This document shows, piece by piece, positions 49,704 through 58,735 of a stretch of 64,000 nucleotides of DNA. Within the stretch, counting starts at the first letter, position 1. The number at the start of each line of letters is the position of its first letter. Where the stretch lies: assembly GCF_014836595.1 (NCBI RefSeq), contig NZ_JACSQO010000006.1, forward strand, positions 1-64,000, in the 5' to 3' direction. The notes under the pieces are model-generated. The model saw only the letters and a list, made by a program, of their open reading frames with translations. It ran no database searches and had not been told where the DNA came from. The DNA comes from Psychrobacillus faecigallinarum. GTDB lineage: Bacteria > Bacillota > Bacilli > Bacillales_A > Planococcaceae. A program made the position numbers and the translations under genes.

Positions 49704-49724
49704 GCTTAAAGTATCTTTTTAATA

Positions 49725-49880
49725 CTATTTATGTTTTCCTAATGCAAGGTCATTAATAGAGTGTTTACTCAAGATTTCTTTTATTTTCTGTTGTGATTCT
49801 AGCACTATTTCTAAGATAAATTGGTCCATATCATCAATTTCTTTTGCTACTTGTCTGCTATTGTTCTCCGTCTCAAGTTC
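49725..49880 (-). pseudogene. 3' remnant of an unidentified gene
   Basis: The minus frame ends with about 45 residues (EIDDMDQFILEIVLESQQKI ... NDLALGKHK) that look like a helical protein C-terminus and are followed by a terminator. Upstream of about 49880 the frame runs antisense to the transporter fragment, so the 5' part appears lost. I do not recognise the family. Confidence 0.35.
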
Positions 49881-50187
49881 AATTATAATAACGATTGCTG
49901 TTGGGCTTTTTGGTTTCATCTCTTCCTCTATAGGAACGTTGGCACCAGCCCTAACATCGAGTTTATTTGGCAACAAAGAATATAGCCAAATTTATTCAAA
50001 TGCTTCTTTGGGATTAGCTATCTCTTCGGTAGTTGCATTACCGGCATATGGTTATATATTCGATTTTACTGGAAGCTACGATGTAGTTTTATATTCAATC
50101 ATCATTATGTTAATAGTTAATATTATATGCGTAATAGCTGCTTTTAGAGGGAAGAAGAAGCTAGAGCAAGCTGGCTTTTGGAAGTAA
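49876..50187 (+). pseudogene. truncated MFS transporter (C-terminal fragment)
   Basis: About 100 residues read as the last three or four helices of a major-facilitator transporter: IGTLAPALTSSLFGNKEY, then LGLAISSVVALPAYGYIFDF and a final helix plus basic tail. A full transporter has about 400 residues; nothing of the first three quarters is present upstream. The fragment has no ribosome site and is followed by a terminator. Confidence 0.7.
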
Positions 50188-50201
50188 TCCTTAATAGTTA
50201 G

Positions 50202-50241
50202 GCACGAGTGATGGCTAATAAGCCTATCACTTGTGCTTTTT
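50202..50241 (+). terminator. terminator after the MFS fragment
   Basis: GCAC-AGTGAT-GGC pairs with GCC-ATCACT-GTGC with two single mismatches; TTTTTTATTTTT follows. Confidence 0.8.
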
Positions 50242-50270
50242 TATTTTTCAAATTAAGTGTAAATCTCCAG

Positions 50271-50358
50271 AAGGAGTCCACGTCTAATGCTACAACCAAC
50301 GAGACAGTGTCCAAAGCTAAGATGATGGCTTATCGCTCATCCCGCGGAACGCGTCAGC
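50271..50358. repeat. dispersed palindromic repeat, copy A (partial)
   Basis: GATGGCTTATCGCTC and CCCGCGGAACGCGTC are shared with copy B at 52300-52429. The 5' half is diverged. The right end reaches the stop codon of the convergent ECF-transporter gene and may supply it (CTATAG versus CTAGAG in copy B). Confidence 0.7.
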
Positions 50359-50897
50359 TATAGCTTATTCAAAACAGAGACTTTTTTCAATAAAATACAA
50401 ACTGGAATGGCTACAAGAATCCCAACTACATTTTGAACTATGTTCCCTGGAATTGAAGCCAGTGGTATAACCCAGCTACCAAATAAGACCCTTTCGCAAA
50501 TATAATAAACCCCTAACATAACTGGTATTGAAGTAAAAATGGCTAGTAAATTGAAAGTAATACTATTACCTTTACGACCGAGCGACCATGCTATTTTCCC
50601 AACGATATATCCTTGCAAACCACGTGCTACCACTGTGAAGGGTGCCCACAAAGTCCAACCAGATATTAAGTCAAACAAACCCATACCTATAGCTCCAGCA
50701 AGTGCCCCTTTTTTAGGGCCGAATAAGATGGATGCGATAAATAGCATAGCTGTTCCAAGATGAACTAACCCACCATTAGCTGCGATAGGTAGTTTAATAT
50801 TTAATGTAAGAGTTGCAACAAATACGAGTGCGATTAACATTGCGGATAAGATTAAATCAAAAGTATTTGTTTTTGAATAGCTTGTTGTTTTTTGCAT
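50358..50897 (-). CDS. ECF transporter S component
   Basis: A 179-residue membrane protein with about six hydrophobic segments, typical of substrate-binding S components of energy-coupling-factor vitamin transporters (IKLPIAANGGLVHLGTAMLF, GPKKGALAGAIGMGLFDLISG). It would share EcfA/EcfT encoded elsewhere. The substrate is not clear; I see no riboswitch I recognise upstream. The ribosome site AAGGA is 12 bases from the ATG. Confidence 0.85.
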   Translation of the reverse strand: MQKTTSYSKTNTFDLILSAMLIALVFVATLTLNIKLPIAANGGLVHLGTAMLFIASILFGPKKGALAGAIGMGLFDLISGWTLWAPFTVVARGLQGYIVGKIAWSLGRKGNSITFNLLAIFTSIPVMLGVYYICERVLFGSWVIPLASIPGNIVQNVVGILVAIPVCILLKKVSVLNKL

Positions 50898-51164
50898 AGT
50901 TCTAAACCGTCCTTTTTTTTAGAGGTATTATAAATAATTGCAGAGATTGCCTTTAAAAAGTTTTCCTATTTCAAGCTAAACTTAGCAAATGATTGATCTT
51001 TTTAAAAGTATCAATTTTGCAAAAAACGTAGTGGTCAGTTTGGTAAGTAATGATAGAAATAGTTGTTTATACATGTCTTAAACCACTCTAAGTGGAAAAG
51101 AATGCAGTTGATGATATAGTTGATAAAATAGACGGATATCCGCAATAAAAAGGAGTGTTAGTTC

Positions 51165-51971
51165 ATGGAAAGAGTAAAGAATAAAGTGGCTATAGTAACA
51201 GGAGGAGCATCAGGTATTGGATTATCTGCAGCATCATTATTGGCAAAAGAGGGAGCAAAAGTAGTCATTGCTGATTTCAATGTGGAAGGCGCAAAGCAGG
51301 CAGCTGAAAATATAAAGAAATATGGTGGGGAGGCTGTAGGAATATTCCTTGATGCAGGAGATGAAAATTCCATAAAGGAAGCTATCGAATATACAGTTCA
51401 ACATTTTGGTACAGTATCCATACTATTTAACAATGTTGGATTAACTAATCTTCAGAAGGATCTAGATGTTGTAAATCTGGATTTAGATGAGTGGGACCGA
51501 CTGATGAATATCAATATTAAGAGTGTGTTGCTTGGTAGTAGATTTGCTATCCCGCATATGGTGGAAGCTGGTGGTGGTTCGATTATCAATACAGCATCTA
51601 TGGCTGGATTTACAGGAGATGCTGTACGTTCTGCATACGGTGCATCGAAAGCGGCTGTTGTCAATCTCACGAAATATATTGCTGCACAATATGGCAAAGA
51701 TAAAATCCGCTGTAATGCAATAGCACCAGGATTGATTTTAACACCTGCAGCTGAGAATAATATGAGCTCTGAGGTATTGGATATTTTCGCTAAGTATAAT
51801 GCTTTGCCATACCATGGTGAGCCTGACGATATAGGACATACAGTAGTATTCCTAGCTTCCGATGAGTCCAAGTTTATAACGGGGCAAACAATTCAAGTAG
51901 AAGGCGGACATTATATAGCAAATCCAAGTGTTCCAGATTTTAAGGACTTAATGAATAAGGCACAAAAATAA
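51165..51971 (+). CDS. short-chain dehydrogenase/reductase
   Basis: A 268-residue classical SDR. TGGASGIG (12-19) binds the cofactor, D37 suggests NAD, NNVG (89-92) replaces the common NNAG, and the catalytic residues are S145, Y158 and K162. The substrate is unknown. AAAAGGAG precedes the ATG. A 10-bp palindrome CGGATATCCG lies at 51133-51142 as a possible operator. It is not closely similar to the other SDR in this window. Confidence 0.9.
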   Translation: MERVKNKVAIVTGGASGIGLSAASLLAKEGAKVVIADFNVEGAKQAAENIKKYGGEAVGIFLDAGDENSIKEAIEYTVQHFGTVSILFNNVGLTNLQKDLDVVNLDLDEWDRLMNINIKSVLLGSRFAIPHMVEAGGGSIINTASMAGFTGDAVRSAYGASKAAVVNLTKYIAAQYGKDKIRCNAIAPGLILTPAAENNMSSEVLDIFAKYNALPYHGEPDDIGHTVVFLASDESKFITGQTIQVEGGHYIANPSVPDFKDLMNKAQK

Positions 51972-52005
51972 ATTTTCCGTGTTCAAATTATGTAAGATGA
52001 GTTTA

Positions 52006-52080
52006 GCTCATAATGATTTTCTCTATTCAAGTGTATGTGTAGTTACTACATTTGAATAGAAGTCATTATGGGCTTTTTTT
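52006..52080 (+). terminator. long terminator hairpin after the SDR gene
   Basis: GCTCATAATGA pairs with TCATTATGGGC and CTATTCAA with TTGAATAG in one long hairpin, followed by TTTTTTT. Confidence 0.88.
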
Positions 52081-52299
52081 ATTTCATTAGATTATTTTCT
52101 ACATTCCAATTGGCGAGTTTATCTTTGGATTCTATTTCTGTTATTCAAATAAAACATCCATATCATTTTTATTGGGAGTATTTTTATAAAGAATGAATTT
52201 CGTTTTCTTAACCTGAGATAAAAAAGTTTTAAACACTAAATAATGGTGTTAATTTCATTAATATCACAGTACCAACTAAACGCGAACATCTCATATTTA

Positions 52300-52429
52300 T
52301 TGATTGTAGCGACAGGCGGCGACTCCGGCGGGATGAGTGAGACAGATAAGCCAACACAAGCGAGGCGCAAGCCACGGTGATGGCTTATCGCTCCCCCCGC
52401 GGAACGCGTCCGCCTAGAGTGGAAATCAA
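52300..52429. repeat. dispersed palindromic repeat, copy B (most complete)
   Basis: This 130-bp element begins TTGATT and ends AATCAA. The arms share GGCGG/CCGCC and CGGCGGGATGAG/CTCCCCCCGCGG, so it can fold into one long imperfect hairpin. The copies at 50271 and 60537 share its right half. It carries no gene; it is GC-rich against AT-rich flanks. Confidence 0.8.
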
Positions 52430-52563
52430 TTAAATTATATTCTTAGAAAACTTTTATATCTCATTATTTCCTCTTCTTTTGAACGCATAAAAAGAAATTA
52501 TGAAATTGATTCATTTAATTCTTTATTCGGAGAAAACTATTTAGTAAAGAAAATGATTATATG

Positions 52564-52590
52564 TTCAACTTTTTAGGCTATGTATCCGTC
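52564..52590 (+). promoter_or_regulatory. candidate ECF (SigV) promoter
   Basis: TTCAACTTTTT (from 52564) and CGTC (52587-52590) with 17 nt between TTCAAC and CGTC resemble the AAC / CGTC hallmarks of SigV-type promoters. It lies 47 bp before sigV and would give autoregulation. Confidence 0.5.
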
Positions 52591-52636
52591 TATCTTATGT
52601 ATACACTAACAAATACTGAAAAAGGAGCTCTTAGAG

Positions 52637-53134
52637 ATGAAGCATCAACATGTTGAACAAGTATTTGTGACTTTCATCCGGGCAAATAAAGAGAGATTTT
52701 ATTTGCTTGCATATAGCTATATGAAAAATGAACAAGATGCACTAGATATAGTACAAGATAGCATTCAAAAAGCATTGCAGTCTCTACACACATTAAAAGA
52801 CGAACAGCAACTGAAAAGTTGGTTTTATAAAATTGTCGTAAGAACAGCTATTGACTTCCTACGAAAAAACAAGCGCATACAAGTTATGAATGACGAACAA
52901 TTAGAGTTTCTAACGCCACACCAAAATGATACATATGAAAATATGGATTTGAATGAGGCACTGGAAAGTTTACCTTCTACTTTAAGAGAGGTCATTGTTC
53001 TTCGCTACTTTGAGGATTTAAAAATAGAGGATGTTGCGTACATATTGGATGTAAATATCAATACTGTTAAATCGAGAATCTACAAAGCATTGAAGCTACT
53101 TAAAATCGAATTGACGGAAAAGGAGTTGACATGA
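52637..53134 (+). CDS. sigV: ECF sigma factor, SigV-like
   Basis: A 165-residue ECF sigma factor. Region 2 has YMKNEQDALDIVQDSIQKALQ and KSWFYKIVVRTAIDFLRKN; region 4 has LPSTLREVIVLRYFEDLKIEDVAYILDVNINTVKSRIYKALKLL. The SigV assignment rests on the next gene being an RsiV-like anti-sigma. In B. subtilis SigV responds to lysozyme. AAAGGAG precedes the ATG. It overlaps the next gene by 4 bp. Confidence 0.88.
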   Translation: MKHQHVEQVFVTFIRANKERFYLLAYSYMKNEQDALDIVQDSIQKALQSLHTLKDEQQLKSWFYKIVVRTAIDFLRKNKRIQVMNDEQLEFLTPHQNDTYENMDLNEALESLPSTLREVIVLRYFEDLKIEDVAYILDVNINTVKSRIYKALKLLKIELTEKELT

Positions 53135-54006
53135 TGGACAAGCTGAAAAAGTTAGAAGAAAAATACAAAAATATACCTATCCCAGAAAATTTGGATGCTG
53201 TAGTAGAAGCCAGTTTGAAGAAGAATCGTAAGAGACAAATGCCAAAATGGTTTCTGGGTATGACGGCTGCAGCTGCTCTATTTATAGCAAGCCTTAATAT
53301 GAGTCCTACCATGGCTAAGGCATTAGGAGAGTTGCCGGTACTTGGAGATGTTGTCCATGTACTGACCTTTGTCCATTACGAAAAGCAAGAGGATACGTAT
53401 TCAGCTAATATTGACGTTCCGCTAATCTCAGGAAACTCAGATGCGATTAATGCCCTTAACGAAAAATACGCAAAAGAAGGAAAGGCGCTATATGAGCAAT
53501 TTGAAAAGGAGATGGAAGGGATGCAACAGGTTGAGGGAGGACATTTAGGAGTAGACAGTGGCTACATTGTAGCAACAGATACAGAAAAATTATTATCGAT
53601 TGGACGTTATGTAGTCAATACCGTAGGATCATCTTCTACAGTGATGCAGTACGATACAATCGATAAGCAAAAAGAAATTGTACTGACTCTTCCAAGCTTA
53701 TTTAAAGATGATAGTTATATCTCAATAATTAGTGACTATATTAAGGAGAAAATGCAAGAAGAGATGCTAGCAACGAATCAGGAAAAAGTGTATTGGGTAG
53801 AGGGTGCAGGTTTAGCAGATGAAGATTTAGTAGATACCTTTACTTCCATCCGTCCGGAACAAAATTTTTATATTACTGCTAAGAACAAGCTCGTAATAGT
53901 CTTTGACAAGTATGAGGTGGCACCTGGCTATATGGGTGTCATTGAATTCGAAATTCCAACGGAGCTAATAAAAGATACTCGCATGAATGATGAATACATC
54001 CAGTAA
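53131..54006 (+). CDS. rsiV: RsiV-like anti-sigma factor with DUF3298 domain
   Basis: A 291-residue membrane anti-sigma. The cytoplasmic N-terminus (about 1-38) would bind the sigma factor; one membrane helix (39-57) is followed by an extracytoplasmic domain with the DUF3298/RsiV pattern (LPSLFKDDSYISIISDYIKEKM, then EQNFYITAKNKLVIVFDKYEVAPGYMG). RsiV of B. subtilis is itself the lysozyme receptor and is cleaved by signal peptidase once bound. The ATG overlaps the sigV stop. Confidence 0.9.
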   Translation: MMDKLKKLEEKYKNIPIPENLDAVVEASLKKNRKRQMPKWFLGMTAAAALFIASLNMSPTMAKALGELPVLGDVVHVLTFVHYEKQEDTYSANIDVPLISGNSDAINALNEKYAKEGKALYEQFEKEMEGMQQVEGGHLGVDSGYIVATDTEKLLSIGRYVVNTVGSSSTVMQYDTIDKQKEIVLTLPSLFKDDSYISIISDYIKEKMQEEMLATNQEKVYWVEGAGLADEDLVDTFTSIRPEQNFYITAKNKLVIVFDKYEVAPGYMGVIEFEIPTELIKDTRMNDEYIQ

Positions 54007-54039
54007 ATAGCTTACTAACACAAATCATAAAATGTTAGA

Positions 54040-54078
54040 AGAGGAGATGCACGCTAGATGCAAACATCTCCTCTCTTT
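54040..54078 (+). terminator. terminator after rsiV
   Basis: GAGGAGATG / CATCTCCTC, 9-bp stem with a 15-nt loop, followed by TCTTTTG. Confidence 0.8.
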
Positions 54079-54151
54079 TGTACGAATAGCTACACTTTAC
54101 GACTATAAAGACGATAATAATAATTCAATTGTATAAATAGGGTGGTTTAAC

Positions 54152-55711
54152 ATGAGTAAGACAGGAAGGAAAACATATGAAGAGGAAGGAAGGGTACCGT
54201 CAACTTCGTACTCTCACAGAAAAAATGAACAGGTCAAAGTTAAAAGAAAAATTAGAAAAAAACCAGTGTTTGTTTTTTTATTATTATTACTTTTTCTTGT
54301 TTTGTTTTTTACTATAGAAATATCGGATACTTCTTTTTCATCTAATGAAGCAGTGAAAGCACAAGTGAGTACTCAAGAAACTGAATATGAAGGTATTCAA
54401 ATTAAAACGGAAACAGTTGAAAATGAAGTATATGAATATACGGTTAAATATCTGTCTACAGATAACGATGCGGATAAGTTTATAGAAAAGTTTGTCCAAA
54501 AGAAAAGAGATACGTTTATAGAAGCAGCTATCGCTAAAGAAAACAAAGATAAAAATTTTATTAAGGATATATTTAAGAAAGATACGAATAAAAAAGTCCC
54601 TACTTTAAACATAGATTTATCTATAAAATATGTCTCTAAAGAGTTATTATCAGTGATTATTCATGCCGATGTTGTTGGAGAAAACGGGAAAAAAGAAACA
54701 ATCTCATTAAATATAGACCGAAGTACAGGAGAGGCCCTAAGCCTACAAGATATAATGGTTAATGAAGGTTCTATCCAATACTTAAAAGAAAGCCTGGAAA
54801 GAGTACTTCAAAAAAATGAGGATCAAAATTATACACCAGAAGAAGTAACCCTAGTTAAAGAAATATCTGCTACTGAAGAAAACTACAAAGTTTTTTACTT
54901 TACAGATCGAGGATTCCAAATTGAGTTTAGTGAAGGGGTATTGGATGACAGTATTTTAGAACCTTTTCATGTATCCATACCATATAGTCTATTAACGGGA
55001 ATTGTTCAAGATTCATTTTTACGTTCCATTTATTCTGATGCTTTTAATGGTTCGACTATGGTTGAAAGAAATACCCAATCTATAAAACCTTTAGATCCGA
55101 ACAAAAAATACATAGCATTAACATTTGATGATGGTCCAAATAAATCAAGCACATCTGCTATTTTAGACATATTAAACAAACACAAGATTAAAGCTACTTT
55201 TTTTGTATTAGGTAATAGAGTAGAAAAGTATCCTGATATTATTAAGAGAGAGTATGAAGAAGGACATGAAATTGGTATCCACACATGGAGCCATCCTATT
55301 TTGACAAAGCTATCGATGAAAGAAATAGAAAAAGAGATTTTAAGTACTTCCAATGAACTTATTAAAATAACAGGAGAAGCTCCTAGTCTGGTTCGCCCAC
55401 CATATGGAGCATATAATCAGGATGTGAAAGCTGCAGTTAATAATCCTCTTGTTTTATGGTCAGTAGATACACTTGATTGGAAAACAAAAAATCCAGCTAG
55501 TATTTTGCAAATGGTTAAAAAGTCTACTTGCGATGGAAGTATTATTTTAATGCATGATATTTATGAAACGACAGCAGCTTCTTTAGAGAGGGTCATAAAC
55601 TACTTAACGAAACAGGGTTATGAGTTTGTAACCGTCAGCGAATTATTGAATTTAAATGCGCCAGGTATCCATTATGCTGGACAGGTTTATACGAATAGAG
55701 ATTCACTTTAA
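54152..55711 (+). CDS. membrane-anchored polysaccharide deacetylase (PdaC-like)
   Basis: A 519-residue protein. One membrane helix (about 37-55) is followed by DUF4163/DUF3298-like domains (about 70-305) and a C-terminal NodB deacetylase (about 325-510). NodB motifs are intact: TFDDGP, HTWSHP, RPPYGAYN, DTLDW and LMHDIY. It likely removes acetyl groups from peptidoglycan sugars, which gives lysozyme resistance. The DUF3298 part resembles the sensor domain of RsiV just upstream, so the three genes look like one lysozyme-response unit. Confidence 0.88.
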   Translation: MSKTGRKTYEEEGRVPSTSYSHRKNEQVKVKRKIRKKPVFVFLLLLLFLVLFFTIEISDTSFSSNEAVKAQVSTQETEYEGIQIKTETVENEVYEYTVKYLSTDNDADKFIEKFVQKKRDTFIEAAIAKENKDKNFIKDIFKKDTNKKVPTLNIDLSIKYVSKELLSVIIHADVVGENGKKETISLNIDRSTGEALSLQDIMVNEGSIQYLKESLERVLQKNEDQNYTPEEVTLVKEISATEENYKVFYFTDRGFQIEFSEGVLDDSILEPFHVSIPYSLLTGIVQDSFLRSIYSDAFNGSTMVERNTQSIKPLDPNKKYIALTFDDGPNKSSTSAILDILNKHKIKATFFVLGNRVEKYPDIIKREYEEGHEIGIHTWSHPILTKLSMKEIEKEILSTSNELIKITGEAPSLVRPPYGAYNQDVKAAVNNPLVLWSVDTLDWKTKNPASILQMVKKSTCDGSIILMHDIYETTAASLERVINYLTKQGYEFVTVSELLNLNAPGIHYAGQVYTNRDSL

Positions 55712-55731
55712 TGAGGTTTTATAAAAAAACT

Positions 55732-55768
55732 AGCCGATCTAAGATTTAATCTTAAATCGGCTTTTTTT
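55732..55768 (+). terminator. terminator of the deacetylase gene
   Basis: AGCCGAT-TAAGAT / ATCTTA-ATCGGCT with one mismatch, followed by TTTTTTT. Confidence 0.92.
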
Positions 55769-55842
55769 AATGGAGTATCTATCTTTTCTTATTCCTCTGG
55801 GACATTACATCTGGCTCGTGAGAATTATCATTATATTATAGG

Positions 55843-56433
55843 TTAGCGATTATGCTTTTCCTCATCTCGTTCTTTTTTTATTTCCTCCATTTGCTCCATC
55901 TGTTCATGATACTCTTCCTCTACATCTGAAGTAGCTGGAAGGAAGGACTCATCGTTAAAATCGACTCTTTTTCCATAACGAATCATTTCATAGATAATCA
56001 TTCCGTTATTAGGCTTACCGTTGATAGTTGTCATGGGTACTACATCGAATACCACGTAATAAAAAGCATAAAAAACAAAGCGATCCCAAAAAGTTTTGTA
56101 TTCCTCTGCCCATCCGTTGGCAATTAAAAAATTAATGAGGAGGGCAATAAACAAATTTATCAATATTGGCCCTGAATAAATACAAACGTAAGCAAACTTA
56201 CTTTTACGCTTTAAGTCATCGTATGAAAACCAGCTATACAGATGATAATACTTGCGTATATCAATCATTCCAAGTTTAATAAGCCTGGGCCCAGAACCAA
56301 TTGTTAGCCTTGGCTTAACAACGCCAAATAACCAGCTGACGATTAAATAGCCAGACTCTCGCAGAAATACTACGACAGGTAAGATAATAAATGCTGAAAT
56401 AATCAATGACAAGAGATCCGATAGTCCAAACAT
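55843..56433 (-). CDS. M50 (site-2 protease)-like membrane protein without zinc motif
   Basis: A 196-residue membrane protein with the layout of M50 intramembrane proteases: a helix with RESGY, followed by a segment like their family signature (FGVVKPRLTIGSGPRLIKLG), further helices, and an NGKPNNG loop where the third zinc ligand would be. HExxH is RESGY, so both histidines are lost and proteolysis is unlikely. ATG 56433 follows AGGAAGTG; TTG 56505 would extend it but has no ribosome site of its own. The function is unknown. Confidence 0.7.
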   Translation of the reverse strand: MFGLSDLLSLIISAFIILPVVVFLRESGYLIVSWLFGVVKPRLTIGSGPRLIKLGMIDIRKYYHLYSWFSYDDLKRKSKFAYVCIYSGPILINLFIALLINFLIANGWAEEYKTFWDRFVFYAFYYVVFDVVPMTTINGKPNNGMIIYEMIRYGKRVDFNDESFLPATSDVEEEYHEQMEQMEEIKKERDEEKHNR

Positions 56434-56641
56434 AAAAGTATCACTTCCTAACGAATAGCTCGTAAGTCTTATAGATACCCCGAATAAATTATTTAAATCC
56501 TCCAAACAGGTGGTTGCAAAAACATACCCAACGAGGAAAACATATCCATAACTGAAGGGTACTACAAATTACTAGGTTAAAGCTATTGAGATGGGATAAA
56601 TTCTGCAAAGAAGAAATGAGCAATATTTCTAAGCCCTTATA

Positions 56642-57841
56642 TTATTGAAATCCTGTTTCAACGAAATAAACTTCTCCTGTCCATGCATCAATATAATGAA
56701 TATGTCCTTTAGTCGGAGAACTTGGATAATCAATCAAGTAAACGAAGGAATATACAATTGAATCTATGTGTTGCCGTTCAAGTGCTAAATCTACATCTAC
56801 TAATCGTTGAGCAATGGCATTAGCCTCTTTATAGCTAATGGATGGTTTTCTTAAATTTTTGAATTTTTCATAAGGGATGAGAGAATGATTTATTGACTGA
56901 ATATTGTTTGTTTCTGTATTAACAATTACTTCGGTTGCTAGAAAGTCTAAAGAGATATTATTATTCACATACACAAAACGATACGATTTAAATAAGTCAT
57001 TTTCTATTTCAATTCCTAGAGCCTTATGTAAATTGGGTGTTTTTTCTAAGTAAAATCGGTTATATTCATCTCCAACAATTGTTCTTAAAGCGATACATGC
57101 CTTTTCCAAAGGATTACCAGCCACAGCTTTCTCCTCTTCATCACTAAAAATCTCCCAACTCTTCATATCCTCCGTTTCATAGACATCAAGTGTTGCATTA
57201 CGTCCCGCTATTAAAAATACTTTCAAATCTGCCACTGCTTCTACGGTTGGCAATGGTTCAAAGCAAGCGCCTTCCATTTCGGGCATATCAGTCATATAAC
57301 GGACTTTACCGTCTGTTTCTACTCCAACTAGATTAAAGTCAGGAGCATATACATAATGCCAGCCAATATCTGGGCGTATAGTCAACGTCATTAATTGTTG
57401 TTGCTGAATAATTACTTTCGCTTGGTCCTTTGAAATGAGTTTTTCTGGATATGCAAAGTGCACTTGTTCATTTGAAAAAGATACTTCTTCTAATGTCCCG
57501 TTTTTTCCAATCGTTAAATTCATTCCAGTTGAATGGACTGGAATATTATATCTCGGCTCTCTCAAAGTAAGAAGCACCATGTAATGAGAGTCGAAGTCTA
57601 TTATTTCGTCTAAAACTAAATGTTCTCTTTCAAATACTTTTTGTACATAGCTCAGGAAATGTTGTTTTTCTTCAGAGGTTGAAAAAGGATGAGACTTCGG
57701 ATCAAAAAATGTAACATTGGAGATAAATCCATCCAATAAAATAGTTTCTGCTAAAGGCTCCTCTTTCTGTGTATAATAATAAATTATGTCGTCTTCTTGT
57801 ACTTCTTTAACAATCGTTTTATTTATAAAATCTTGTATCAT
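56642..57841 (-). CDS. YcdB/YcdC-like (PepSY-type repeat) protein
   Basis: A 399-residue cytosolic-looking protein with two related halves. Each half has a pattern like Y-x-A-x-x-Ala-Gln-x-x (SKDQAKVIIQQQ; SYKEANAIAQRLV) followed by a strand with Y-P/D-x-x-G-x-V (GWHYVYAPDFNLVGVETDG; HIHYIDAWTGEVYFVE). This is the YcdB/YcdC or PepSY-like repeat pattern. There is no signal peptide. The function is unknown. ATG 57841 lies 8 bases after AGTAGGT; GTG 57859 is in frame upstream. Confidence 0.6.
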   Translation of the reverse strand: MIQDFINKTIVKEVQEDDIIYYYTQKEEPLAETILLDGFISNVTFFDPKSHPFSTSEEKQHFLSYVQKVFEREHLVLDEIIDFDSHYMVLLTLREPRYNIPVHSTGMNLTIGKNGTLEEVSFSNEQVHFAYPEKLISKDQAKVIIQQQQLMTLTIRPDIGWHYVYAPDFNLVGVETDGKVRYMTDMPEMEGACFEPLPTVEAVADLKVFLIAGRNATLDVYETEDMKSWEIFSDEEEKAVAGNPLEKACIALRTIVGDEYNRFYLEKTPNLHKALGIEIENDLFKSYRFVYVNNNISLDFLATEVIVNTETNNIQSINHSLIPYEKFKNLRKPSISYKEANAIAQRLVDVDLALERQHIDSIVYSFVYLIDYPSSPTKGHIHYIDAWTGEVYFVETGFQ

Positions 57842-57920
57842 TATTTGACCTACTTTCACGTGTATTCCTTACATTTCAGCTTTTTAAAAACATTTTAAAT
57901 TCATTAGTTACCCTTACAGG

Positions 57921-57949
57921 TTGACTGAAGCACAAATGTATATGATAAT
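57921..57949 (+). promoter_or_regulatory. ahpC promoter
   Basis: TTGACT (57921-57926), 17-nt spacer, GATAAT (57944-57949). Confidence 0.7.
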
Positions 57950-57965
57950 TCTACATATTGAATTG

Positions 57966-57985
57966 TAATTATTCTAAAATAATTA
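57966..57985. promoter_or_regulatory. inverted repeat in the ahpC leader (possible PerR operator)
   Basis: TAATTATT-CTAA-AATAATTA is a perfect 8-4-8 palindrome about 10-30 bases past the predicted transcription start. PerR controls ahpC in Bacillus, but this sequence does not match the PerR box TTATAATNATTATAA well. Confidence 0.4.
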
Positions 57986-58026
57986 TGATGCTAAAGCACC
58001 AATAAGAGACAACAGGAGGAATTATT

Positions 58027-58590
58027 ATGGCATTAATAGGTAAAGAAATTCAAGAATTCTCTGCAAAAGCATTTCAAAAGGGAGAATTCATCGACGTAAC
58101 TTCAGAAAACTTCAAAGGACAATGGAGTGTAGTATGCTTCTATCCAGCAGACTTTACATTTGTTTGCCCAACTGAATTAGAGGACTTACAAAATGAATAT
58201 GCTACATTAAAACAATTAGGGGTAGAAGTTTACTCAGTATCAACTGATACTCATTTTACACATAAAGCATGGCATGATTCTTCTGCAGCAATCGGTAAAA
58301 TTGAATATATCATGATTGGTGATCCAACACATAAAATCTCTAGAGCATTCGACGTATTAAACGAAGAAGATGGTTTAGCAGAACGTGGTACGTTCATTAT
58401 TGATCCAGATGGTATTGTACAAGCTTACGAAGTAAATGCTGGTGGTATCGGTCGTGACGCTTCGACATTAGTAAACAAAATTAAAGCAGCTCAATATGTT
58501 CGCAATAATCCAGGAGAAGTTTGCCCAGCTAAATGGCAAGAAGGCTCTGAAACTCTAACTCCAAGCTTAGACTTAGTAGGTAAAATCTAA
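58027..58590 (+). CDS. ahpC: alkyl hydroperoxide reductase, peroxiredoxin AhpC
   Basis: A 187-residue typical 2-Cys peroxiredoxin that reduces H2O2 and organic peroxides. The peroxidatic cysteine is C47 (FTFVCPTE) and the resolving cysteine lies in EVCPAKW near residue 168. AGGAGG precedes the ATG. It is followed by a terminator and then by ahpF, its electron donor. Confidence 0.99.
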   Translation: MALIGKEIQEFSAKAFQKGEFIDVTSENFKGQWSVVCFYPADFTFVCPTELEDLQNEYATLKQLGVEVYSVSTDTHFTHKAWHDSSAAIGKIEYIMIGDPTHKISRAFDVLNEEDGLAERGTFIIDPDGIVQAYEVNAGGIGRDASTLVNKIKAAQYVRNNPGEVCPAKWQEGSETLTPSLDLVGKI

Positions 58591-58619
58591 GATTTAGTAA
58601 TTTATAAGATAATCATATA

Positions 58620-58670
58620 GGCGACAAAAACAATCTTATCTTTATGGTTGATTTTTGTCGCTCTATTTTT
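58620..58670 (+). terminator. ahpC terminator
   Basis: GCGACAAAAA / TTTTTGTCGC with inner CAATC / GGTTG, followed by TCTATTTTT. It separates ahpC from ahpF. Confidence 0.88.
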
Positions 58671-58735
58671 AGTAAGAAGGAAATAGACAAATGCTCTCTG
58701 TCTAAAATATGAGATGAAAAGAGAGGTGGCAGGTC

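Noticed and set aside
57859..57866. TTTCACGTG half of a parS palindrome
   Set aside because: The other half is not present, and the position is far from the parS cluster.
58719..58729. AAGAGAGGTGG resembling the start of a SAM riboswitch
   Set aside because: The conserved elements that should follow are absent.
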